Shown here: piece after piece, positions 34,235 to 40,815 of the stretch
Layout: every line of letters starts with the position of its first letter
How positions within the stretch are numbered: position 1 is the stretch's first letter
Origin: Bacteroidota bacterium
GTDB taxonomy: Bacteria; Bacteroidota; Bacteroidia; Bacteroidales; F082
NCBI GenBank assembly: GCA_002686705.1
Contig: NYYH01000026.1
Coordinates: 1 to 40,815 of the forward strand
DNA length: 40,815 nucleotides
Direction: 5' to 3'
Position numbers and translations under genes: made by a program
Notes under the pieces: model-generated
Told to the model about the DNA's origin: nothing
The model's input: the letters and a program-made list of their open reading frames with translations, nothing else
Databases searched by the model: none

Positions 34235-36280
34235 TTATTTTATTTCACTGCCATTGTTAAAGTCCTCAGTAGGAGACACAAAACACAGTTTCCCATCGTT
34301 GTCTTCTGCCATTAGGATCATGCCCTGTGACTCGATTCCGCGTAGTTTGAGAGGTGCCAGATTAACCAGAACACTCACTTTTTTACCGATAATATCTTCA
34401 GGTTTATAATACTCTGCAATACCAGATACAACAACACGTTTGTCAATACCTGTATCAATGGTAAGCTGAAGAAGCTTATTTGTTTTTGGTACTTTAATAG
34501 CATCTAGTATTGTACCTGTCCTTATATCCATCTTCATAAAATCATCATATTCAATAGTTGATTTTGATAGTTTAGCGGGAGTAGATTCTTTATTTTCTTC
34601 TTTTGTGTCCATCAGCTTTTTTATTTGTGTTTCAATAACAGTATCCTCAATCCTCTCAAATAGAAGCTCAGGTTTGTTAATTTCATGGCCGGCTTTTAGA
34701 AGGTAAGGTTTTCCAGCATCTTTCCATTTCAATCCTTTGAGGTTGATCATCTTTTGCAACTTAGTCGAGGAAAAAGGCAGGAAAGGTTCTGATAGGATCG
34801 AAAGACTTGCAACAATCTGTAACGAAACATTAATTATTTGTTGTACTTTTTCAATATCTGTCTTGAAAATTTTCCAGGGTTCCATATCTGTTAGATACTT
34901 GTTGCCTAATCTTGCAAGGTTCATCAATTCACTAAGAGCCTCCCTGAATCGATATCTTTCAATGCTACTTGAAATAATATCAGGATATTTTGCAAATTCT
35001 TCTAATGTTGAGGAAAATTCTTTGTCAAATGAAGAAATTTCAGGAACTATGCCGTCAAAATATTTTTGTGTTAGTACAAGTGTCCTGTTTACAAAATTTC
35101 CAAAAATAGCCAGCAATTCATTGTTGTTTCTTGCTTGGAAATCTTTCCACGTAAAATCATTGTCTTTTGTTTCAGGTGCATTAGCGGTTAGTACATAACG
35201 CAGTACATCTTGTTTCCCTGGAAACTCCTCAAGATATTCATGCAACCAAACAGCCCAGTTTCTGGAAGTAGATATTTTGTCATTTTCCAGGTTAAGAAAT
35301 TCGTTAGCAGGTACATTCTCAGGAAGTATAAAACTACCCTCAGCCTTAAGCATAGCGGGAAAAATAATACAATGAAAAACTATATTATCCTTACCGATGA
35401 AATGAAGTAATTTTGTATCCTTATCTTTCCAATATGGTTTCCAGTCATTTCCTGTTTTTTCTGACCACTCTTTTGCAGCTGAAATATATCCAATGGGTGC
35501 ATCAAACCAAACATACAGTACCTTTCCTTGAGCATCTTTGATCGGTACTTTAACTCCCCAATCCAAATCACGGGTTACGGCACGAGGTTTAAGTCCCTGA
35601 TCAACCCATGATTTCACTTGACCGTAAACATTTGGTTTCCAGTCATCTTTATGTCCCTTAATAATCCATTCGTCAAGCCACTCTTCGTATTGATCTAAAG
35701 GTAAATACCAGTGCTTTGTTTCTTTCAAAATTGGTACATTCCCACTTAAGGCTGATTTTGGATTTTTTAACTCAAGTGGGCTGAGTGAAGTTCCACAATT
35801 CTCGCATTGATCTCCATAAGCTTTTTCAAAACCGCAGTGAGGACAAGTACCTGTGATATATCTATCAGCTAAAAACTGTTGGTTTTCTTCGTCATAATAC
35901 TGCTTGTTTGTTTTTTCAATGAACTTATCGTTTTGATAAAGTTCTGTAAAAAAATCTGATGCAGTTTGATGGTGTATTTGGTCAGATGTACGCGAATAAA
36001 CATCAAACGAAATCCCAAAATCCTCAAACGATTTTTTTATAATTCCGTGATATTTATCTACAATATCCTGAGGTGCCACTTCAAGCTGTATGGCCCTTAT
36101 GGTTATTGGTACCCCATGCTCGTCTGATCCACCAATAAAAAGTACATCCTTATCATTTAGACGAAGATAACGAGCGTAAATATCGGCTGGAATATAAACT
36201 CCTGCAAGGTGGCCTATGTGAATTGGTCCGTTAGCGTAAGGAAGTGCCGAAGTAATTGTATATCTCTTAAATTCTTTCAT
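34235..36280 (-). CDS. metG: Methionyl-tRNA synthetase
   Basis: A 681-residue class I synthetase charging initiator and elongator tRNA-Met. The HIGH motif is intact at 21-24 ([11 protein letters not shown]). A zinc knuckle with four Cys (CPHCG ... CENCGT) lies near 145-165. The KMSKS loop appears as KISTS near 335. An anticodon-binding helical domain follows (about 390-550), then a linker ([14 protein letters not shown]) and a C-terminal tRNA-binding OB-fold (about 580-681, [26 protein letters not shown]) as in dimeric MetG. Length and order are typical. Frames on the opposite strand inside it are shadows. Confidence 0.97.
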   Translation of the reverse strand: MKEFKRYTITSALPYANGPIHIGHLAGVYIPADIYARYLRLNDKDVLFIGGSDEHGVPITIRAIQLEVAPQDIVDKYHGIIKKSFEDFGISFDVYSRTSDQIHHQTASDFFTELYQNDKFIEKTNKQYYDEENQQFLADRYITGTCPHCGFEKAYGDQCENCGTSLSPLELKNPKSALSGNVPILKETKHWYLPLDQYEEWLDEWIIKGHKDDWKPNVYGQVKSWVDQGLKPRAVTRDLDWGVKVPIKDAQGKVLYVWFDAPIGYISAAKEWSEKTGNDWKPYWKDKDTKLLHFIGKDNIVFHCIIFPAMLKAEGSFILPENVPANEFLNLENDKISTSRNWAVWLHEYLEEFPGKQDVLRYVLTANAPETKDNDFTWKDFQARNNNELLAIFGNFVNRTLVLTQKYFDGIVPEISSFDKEFSSTLEEFAKYPDIISSSIERYRFREALSELMNLARLGNKYLTDMEPWKIFKTDIEKVQQIINVSLQIVASLSILSEPFLPFSSTKLQKMINLKGLKWKDAGKPYLLKAGHEINKPELLFERIEDTVIETQIKKLMDTKEENKESTPAKLSKSTIEYDDFMKMDIRTGTILDAIKVPKTNKLLQLTIDTGIDKRVVVSGIAEYYKPEDIIGKKVSVLVNLAPLKLRGIESQGMILMAEDNDGKLCFVSPTEDFNNGSEIK

Positions 36281-36343
36281 TATTTAAAATTTTCTCAATA
36301 TTCAGTATCAATAAATATTTAGAGTAAAATTCTGTAATTTCGG

Positions 36344-36351
36344 CAAAGTTA
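36344..36351 (-). promoter_or_regulatory. Bacteroidetes-type -7 element for metG (TAACTTTG)
   Basis: The minus strand reads TAACTTTGCC, about 64 bases before the metG ATG, in the 77-base divergent gap. No matching plus-strand element was found for the LD-carboxypeptidase gene. Confidence 0.5.
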
Positions 36352-36357
36352 ACCAAT

Positions 36358-37269
36358 ATGTTCAAAATGATAAGTCCACCGTTTCTTAAAAAAGGTGATA
36401 AAATAGGTATTGTTGCATCGGCACGTAAAATTGGTAAAGCAGAATTGGAACCTTCTCTTGAAATTATTAGAAGTAATGGCTTTGATGTTGTTTATTCATC
36501 CAATATCTTTTCTGAAGATAATCAATTCGCTGGAAGCGATAAAATAAGAGCAAATGAATTGCAGCAAATGCTAGATAATAAAGAAATTAAGGCTATTATT
36601 TTTGCACGAGGAGGTTATGGGAGTGTGAGAATTATAGATACATTGGACTTCAGCCGATTCATTTCTAATCCGAAATGGTTGATTGGATACAGTGATGCAA
36701 CAGTTTTTCACAGTCATGTATTACGAAATTATGATATCCAAACTCTGCATGCCTCAATGCCAGTGAATTTTCAAGAAAACACAAAACTTGCTTTAGAATC
36801 TTTGTTTGATTTTCTTTATGGGCGACTGCTACAATATGAGTTTAAATCACATCCAATAAACAAAACCGGAATTGCAGAAGGTATATTAACTGGTGGAAAT
36901 CTTTCAGTGCTATATAGTTTATTAGGTAGTAATTCTTTTCCAGATACGGAGGGTAAGATATTATTTTTAGAAGATCTTGACGAATATCTATATCACATAG
37001 ATAGAATGATGATGGGATTAAAAAGAGCAGGAGTATTATCAAATCTTGCTGGTTTACTTATTGGAGGTATGACTGATATGAATGACAATACTATTCCATT
37101 CGGAAAAACAGCAGAGGAAATTATCCGGGAGACTGTTGATAAATATAACTATCCTGTTTATTTTGGTTTTCCGGCAGGCCACATGAATGATAACAGGGCT
37201 TTAGTGATGGGAAGAGAAGCAAAAATTATACCGAAAGAAAAAGACACGGTAAGTTTTGTCACCCTTTGA
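36358..37269 (+). CDS. LD-carboxypeptidase (peptidase S66 family)
   Basis: A 303-residue S66 serine peptidase. The opening PPFLKKGDKIGIVASA is characteristic, ARGGYGSVR lies at 83-91, and the nucleophile Ser112 is in IGYSDAT. The remaining triad members sit in LEDLDE (near 205) and PAGHMND (near 275). The family removes the terminal D-Ala from murein tetrapeptides in peptidoglycan recycling (LdcA) or cleaves related peptides. No signal peptide, so it is cytoplasmic. A methyltransferase gene follows 28 bases on in the same direction. A start at the fourth codon (Met) is also possible. Confidence 0.93.
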   Translation: MFKMISPPFLKKGDKIGIVASARKIGKAELEPSLEIIRSNGFDVVYSSNIFSEDNQFAGSDKIRANELQQMLDNKEIKAIIFARGGYGSVRIIDTLDFSRFISNPKWLIGYSDATVFHSHVLRNYDIQTLHASMPVNFQENTKLALESLFDFLYGRLLQYEFKSHPINKTGIAEGILTGGNLSVLYSLLGSNSFPDTEGKILFLEDLDEYLYHIDRMMMGLKRAGVLSNLAGLLIGGMTDMNDNTIPFGKTAEEIIRETVDKYNYPVYFGFPAGHMNDNRALVMGREAKIIPKEKDTVSFVTL

Positions 37270-37297
37270 AAGTAAAAATAATCTCATTGAAAAACCC

Positions 37298-37996
37298 ATG
37301 CACGATCCTTTCGAAAAAGCATTTAACGACTATGTAGCCGGCAACGACAAGGCTAATATTATTGTTCATTGTAATAAGGGCGATGATGAGATTATTCCGG
37401 TTTCATATTTTTTTAGGAAGTATGAGGAGATGCCAGAATTGGAAAAGATAGCCTTAGGATTGTGTTCAGGAAAGATATTAGATATTGGAGCAGGATCTGG
37501 TAGTCATTCTTTATATCTTCAGGATAAAGATTTTGATGTAACTGCTTTAGATATAAGATCTGGGTTTGTTGATATTATGAAAAAGAGAGGTGTTAAAGAT
37601 GTTATTCATTCTGATGTTTTTGATTACAAAGGCAATAAGTTTGATACATTACTTATGCTGATGAACGGAATAGGGTTTACTCAAAACTTCTATGGGTTGT
37701 CTGCTTTTCTAAGATTTGCAAAAAAACTACTTAAGCCAAGTGGACAAATAATTTTGGATTCATCCGATTTAATGTACTTATATAAAGAAGATGACGGCTC
37801 TTATGTCATCAATCTAAACGAAGATTATTATGGTGAAGTTGAATACATTATTGAATATATGGGAACAAAAGGAGAACCTTTTAGCTGGCTGTATGTTGAT
37901 TTTGACAACCTGAGTCTATATGCTGAAGAGGCAGGTTTTAATTGCAAGAAGATTTTTGAGGATAATCACTATAATTATTTGGCGAGTTTGTTCTGA
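37298..37996 (+). CDS. Class I SAM-dependent methyltransferase
   Basis: I start at ATG 37298 (232 residues, MHDPFEKAFNDYV) rather than at TTG 37256, which would overlap the previous gene. Motif I is KILDIGAGSGSHSLYL, then VTALDIRS (acidic strand-2 end), DVFDY, and KPSGQIILDSSD. The C-terminal part has an alternating beta pattern ending HYNYLASLF. Substrate unknown. It is co-directional with the S66 peptidase and probably co-transcribed. It converges with the efflux gene 60 bases on, and one of two flanking 12-bp repeats begins right after its stop. Confidence 0.85.
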   Translation: MHDPFEKAFNDYVAGNDKANIIVHCNKGDDEIIPVSYFFRKYEEMPELEKIALGLCSGKILDIGAGSGSHSLYLQDKDFDVTALDIRSGFVDIMKKRGVKDVIHSDVFDYKGNKFDTLLMLMNGIGFTQNFYGLSAFLRFAKKLLKPSGQIILDSSDLMYLYKEDDGSYVINLNEDYYGEVEYIIEYMGTKGEPFSWLYVDFDNLSLYAEEAGFNCKKIFEDNHYNYLASLF

Positions 37997-37997
37997 G

Positions 37998-39678
37998 AAT
38001 ACAATTGTTCCGTCCCTGTAATTATTTGAATAGCCAAAGGAAATCCTGGAATATCATCATTTGGGTTGTGAAGCAGGAACTTTCATCCATAACAGGGTTA
38101 GTATAATAGCTACAATTCCTGCACCAATAATTGTATACATAGAAGCATGGAAACCGCTTAAAAATGATTCGTTCAAAAAGTACAGGATCTTCTCTTTCGA
38201 CAGGTGTGTCATATCAGCTAACTCTTGGTAATTTTGGTCAGCTGATGTAATCATGGCTTCGAACTTAGATTGTGCTTCTTCCGAAATGACAATATTTGCT
38301 TTGTGCAACATATCTTTCAAATGAGCTTTAGAAACCTGAGACAGTACATTTGTGCTGATCACTACTCCGACAGAGAATCCCATGCAACCACACATATTAT
38401 AGAGACCGGAGAGTGTATCCACTGTTAGTCTGTTCACTGCCTTTAACATAGTTGCGTTATACGGTGCAATAGAGAGACCTATGAAGCCCATTAGTGTCAG
38501 ACTGATTACCAAGTATGAGGTAGTAGTATGAAGTCCGTAGAACAAAGCCAGAATGATACCAACGATGCTTATCCCTAGTCCGATACAGGCAGGTATTCGG
38601 GCATCCATCTTTTCGGAGAGCTTCCCGCCAATTGGTGATACGATTGAAAATGCAGCAGCAAAGCCGATAAAGATCATCGCATTATGAAAAGTAGTAAAAC
38701 CAAGTATATTCCCCATGTAGAGCCCTACAAGTACCAATACGGTTCCCATGATGAAAGAGAGAAACATAAACCCGATCAATGTGGAGATGTACAATTTATT
38801 AGAAAATGTTCCTTTTGGGATCAAGGGATCAGTAGCTTTTTTAGAATGAAGATGAAGCAGGATCAGGCTGGTGACAACCATCACAACCACAATCAATGTT
38901 TGATAGCTGAGTATACCCCATGAGGAGATATTGTTAATGCCATAGCTGAGAGGTAGTACAAATAATCCCACGTATAGACTAGAGAGCAGATCCAGTGATT
39001 TGCTTAATTGTTGCGACTCCTTTCGAATTGTAAACAGAACAATAAGCAGAATAACGATTCCCGCAGGTATATTTAAATAATATATCCAAGGCCATGAGAA
39101 CCGTTCCATTATGAAACCCCCTATGGTTGGTCCGATAGCTAATCCAACACCTGTTCCTGTTCCAAGCAGTCCTATTGGAAAACCCCGTTTCCCGGCAGGA
39201 AATTTATCAAAAACCAATCCATAAATGGGTGGGATACAGATAGCTGCACCAATACCCTGAATAAACCTGCCGAGGATCAGTAACCAAACTTCCTTGGAAA
39301 TTGCACAAAGTAACGATGATAAAATAAAGATTGATATGCCGATAATCAGCATTTTCTTCTTCCCAAAGTTGTTGGCAAACTTCCCTGAAGGGATTACAAA
39401 AACCGACCAGGCAATTCCATAGATACTGATAATCCATTGTAATATCTTCAGGCCAGATTTCATCTCTTTCTGAATTGGATCGATGGTAAGGTTTACCACA
39501 GTTGCATCCATATTTAATAAGGTTATCAGGAGGACAAAAGCAGCTAGTGCAAGCCATCGGCTCCAAGTTTCCACATGTTCTCTGGGATCAGTAGGGTCGT
39601 GTACTACGTTGATGATTGGCATAAGTGTATTTTTTATTTAGGCTCTGCGTGTAATTCAATACCTATAATACAATTGTT
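37998..39678. repeat. 12-bp direct repeats (AATACAATTGTT) flanking the efflux gene
   Basis: Copies lie at 37998-38009 and 39667-39678, on either side of the DHA2 transporter gene, and both are followed by pyrimidine-rich sequence with CC. Each contains the palindrome ACAATTGT. They could be a footprint of insertion, two operator sites, or chance in AT-rich DNA. Confidence 0.45.
38057..39622 (-). CDS. MFS transporter of the DHA2 (EmrB/QacA, 14-TM) drug-efflux family
   Basis: A 521-residue membrane protein with about 14 hydrophobic helices. The first helix has NMDATVVNLTIDPIQ (motif D1 of DHA2). Motif A is GKFANNFGKKKML near 79, and the antiporter motif C is GTGTGVGLAIGPTIGG near 160. A loop of about 60 residues lies before the last helix (KAHLKDMLHKANIVISEE ...). 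These proteins export drugs or metabolites by H+ antiport. No HlyD/EmrA adaptor or TetR/MarR regulator is next to it, which is unusual for EmrB types. Sampled lines run about 40-52% GC against roughly 32-40% in neighbouring lines, which suggests a different origin. Confidence 0.92.
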   Translation of the reverse strand: MPIINVVHDPTDPREHVETWSRWLALAAFVLLITLLNMDATVVNLTIDPIQKEMKSGLKILQWIISIYGIAWSVFVIPSGKFANNFGKKKMLIIGISIFILSSLLCAISKEVWLLILGRFIQGIGAAICIPPIYGLVFDKFPAGKRGFPIGLLGTGTGVGLAIGPTIGGFIMERFSWPWIYYLNIPAGIVILLIVLFTIRKESQQLSKSLDLLSSLYVGLFVLPLSYGINNISSWGILSYQTLIVVVMVVTSLILLHLHSKKATDPLIPKGTFSNKLYISTLIGFMFLSFIMGTVLVLVGLYMGNILGFTTFHNAMIFIGFAAAFSIVSPIGGKLSEKMDARIPACIGLGISIVGIILALFYGLHTTTSYLVISLTLMGFIGLSIAPYNATMLKAVNRLTVDTLSGLYNMCGCMGFSVGVVISTNVLSQVSKAHLKDMLHKANIVISEEAQSKFEAMITSADQNYQELADMTHLSKEKILYFLNESFLSGFHASMYTIIGAGIVAIILTLLWMKVPASQPK

Positions 39679-39726
39679 TCCTTTTTAAATGCGAAACCAA
39701 AAGTTTCCATTTCTTGCAAAATAGGT

Positions 39727-40434
39727 TCATTCATTCTTTTGTTGACGCATATAGTTTTCTATCCTATTATTTCTTGATCTAATGAAATTTACCACTTTAT
39801 TTTTATACAACAAATATTCGTCAATAGTGGAAAATGTTGGGCGAGTTTTGAAGTCATCAAATGGCAAATAGAATCTAACTTCTTGGTTTTTATCAATCAA
39901 ATCCTCCAATAAAAAGAAATGAATATAGCCGATAAAATTATCAAACAATTCGAAGAAGTTTTTATATCTCAAGAAGGTGTCATAAAGTGGACTTCTTTGT
40001 CCCAAGTAAAACAAACGAATGCATTCTAATGTTAAATCAAATCTGTCATCAATATGACTATTCACACCTCGTGCCTGATTGATTGTAAACTTGTTGTCAA
40101 TTTTTTTATTTGGGAAAAGAGCAATAGCTCCGATGGTACTCCCCGTGTCAAAAAGCTCATCTACTTCGTTTGGGATTTGTTTTGTAAGCCAAAATTTTCT
40201 TTTCTGATTTTTATACGAGTGGGTTATGGCATCACTTCCCAGAAAGAATTCTCCCAATTCTGAATTATGATACAGATAAGCCCCTTTTTTATTATCAGTT
40301 AACTCGAAAAATTTGCCATTTGGTAAAGATTTACTCCACAATATTTTATGATATTTTCGTAGGGTTGGGCTGGTGCTGTCGGGATCTCCGCCTCTTGCAT
40401 CAGAATAAAAATTAAAACTTGTATCAATTATCAT
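39727..40434 (-). CDS. Uncharacterised protein, DUF6994-like
   Basis: A 235-residue soluble protein without signal or membrane segment. The N-terminus MIIDTSFNFYSDARGGDPDSTSPTLRKYHKILWSKSLPNG matches my memory of the DUF6994 family, whose members share this Asp/Pro-rich start and LWSKxLPxG. The middle has aromatic and charged segments (FLGSDAITHSY, RLFYLGQRSPLYDTFLRYKNFF), and the C-terminus is basic (NFIRSRNNRIENYMRQQKN). Its function is unknown. It lies alone after the efflux gene, with a long leader that contains a palindrome at 40545-40561. Confidence 0.65.
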   Translation of the reverse strand: MIIDTSFNFYSDARGGDPDSTSPTLRKYHKILWSKSLPNGKFFELTDNKKGAYLYHNSELGEFFLGSDAITHSYKNQKRKFWLTKQIPNEVDELFDTGSTIGAIALFPNKKIDNKFTINQARGVNSHIDDRFDLTLECIRLFYLGQRSPLYDTFLRYKNFFELFDNFIGYIHFFLLEDLIDKNQEVRFYLPFDDFKTRPTFSTIDEYLLYKNKVVNFIRSRNNRIENYMRQQKNE

Positions 40435-40544
40435 TTTTTCTATCTGACTATAATTATTTTGCTTCTACCTGCATTAATAAAACACTAACAATTAAATTTA
40501 CAATTAGCTTCATTATTAGTGCGATTTGTACTTGACCCAATGAG

Positions 40545-40561
40545 TGATTAATAATTAATCA
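40545..40561. promoter_or_regulatory. 17-bp perfect palindrome (TGATTAAT-A-ATTAATCA), operator-like
   Basis: Two 8-base arms surround a central A. It lies between the candidate promoter at 40596-40603 and the DUF6994-like gene, in what would be the transcript leader. No T run follows on the minus strand, so an operator is as likely as a terminator. Confidence 0.35.
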
Positions 40562-40595
40562 ATCTTTGTTTTATTTCGTTCAATTCAGTTTCGGA

Positions 40596-40603
40596 CAAAG
40601 TTA
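40596..40603 (-). promoter_or_regulatory. Candidate -7 element for the DUF6994-like gene (TAACTTTG)
   Basis: The minus strand reads TAACTTTG, about 160 bases before the ATG at 40434. The same octamer appears upstream of metG and of the Omp28/PKD gene. No -33 box is seen. Confidence 0.4.
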
Positions 40604-40815
40604 ACAATTTCTACTGAATTTCGAAAATCTTTTTAGATTACGGATCTTAGTGGTTTGTTATATCAAGGTCCTAATGTACTTGTATGAAGCTCTGAACCGC
40701 ACTTTTTCTTCTTTGAAGCATTGCCAGGACTGTATGTCTTCAAACAAACTTGAACTTTTAGGGTCAAAAATTAAGAGAGTGTTAATACAAAACTAATTGT
40801 TTTTTTTGATATTGT

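Larger units (their letters stand above)
40435..40815. other. Gene-poor right end of the window (381 bases)
   Basis: I see no complete gene. It holds a palindrome (40545-40561), a TAnnTTTG element on the minus strand (40596-40603) and, on the minus strand, a 44-codon stop-free stretch from 40792 to 40658 that begins after an in-frame TAG near an A8 run. That stretch reads as fairly protein-like (SLFEDIQSWQCFKEEKVRFR) but has no start, so it may be a gene remnant or the end of a frameshifted gene. Confidence 0.5.

Noticed and set aside
34737..35198. 153-codon plus-strand open frame inside metG
   Set aside because: It lies fully antisense to conserved metG coding sequence, and its translation has no recognisable motif; it is a shadow.

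Overview
This is a low-GC (by eye mid-30s %) chromosomal window from a Bacteroidota bacterium, probably a free-living Bacteroidales/Marinilabiliales-like or related lineage. Three things point there. (1) Type IX secretion (T9SS) parts and cargo: a PorW/SprE lipoprotein, a PorV/PorQ-family barrel, an Omp28/PKD protein with a type A sorting tail and a 1465-residue secreted protein. (2) A TonB-dependent receptor with an N-terminal carboxypeptidase-regulatory-like domain. (3) Repeated matches to the Bacteroidetes promoter -7 element TAnnTTTG in intergenic regions, with few Shine-Dalgarno sequences. I found no tRNA, rRNA, CRISPR array or intact insertion sequence.

Layout. 0.1-2.2 kb (+): a three-gene overlapping operon of a membrane-anchored NodB deacetylase, a LolA-like carrier and a lipoprotein. 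This resembles the envelope-export end of an aryl-polyene/flexirubin-type cluster, but its core would lie outside the window. 2.2-7.5 kb (-): methyltransferase plus small lipoprotein, a FAD-dependent oxidoreductase, and the Omp28/PKD T9SS cargo with a clear terminator. 7.8-10.1 kb: a YitT-family membrane protein followed by a tandem duplication. The duplication copied the last 17 codons of the YitT gene together with a convergent gene for a small secreted protein; the second copy carries an 11-bp tandem repeat that puts its signal peptide out of frame. 10.2-13.6 kb (-): an envelope operon of M23 peptidase, dxr and rseP. 13.9-18.5 kb (+): porW/sprE, bactofilin, atpZ, an AtpI-like gene and a small membrane-anchored protein. 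The ATP synthase genes usually expected downstream of this set in Bacteroidota are not here. 18.6-27.9 kb (+): a tight trio of TonB-dependent receptor, very large secreted protein and PorV/PorQ-like barrel, which I read as a dedicated surface-export or uptake module. 28-37 kb: housekeeping and metabolic genes (greA, HIT, a long PurF-type amidotransferase, GNAT, C69 dipeptidase, AI-2E exporter, metG, LD-carboxypeptidase, methyltransferase). 38-40.4 kb (-): a more GC-rich DHA2 drug-efflux gene flanked by 12-bp direct repeats, and a DUF6994-like gene. The last 380 bases hold no convincing gene.

The TAnnTTTG matches are useful for start choice. At several genes the longest reading frame begins upstream of, or inside, the promoter element, so I shortened those genes to the first ATG after it. 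The observations I consider most worth a second look are the YitT-tail duplication with its putative phase-switch repeat, the TonB/giant-cargo/PorV-like trio, the missing atp operon behind atpZ/atpI, and the leader structures at atpZ and greA.
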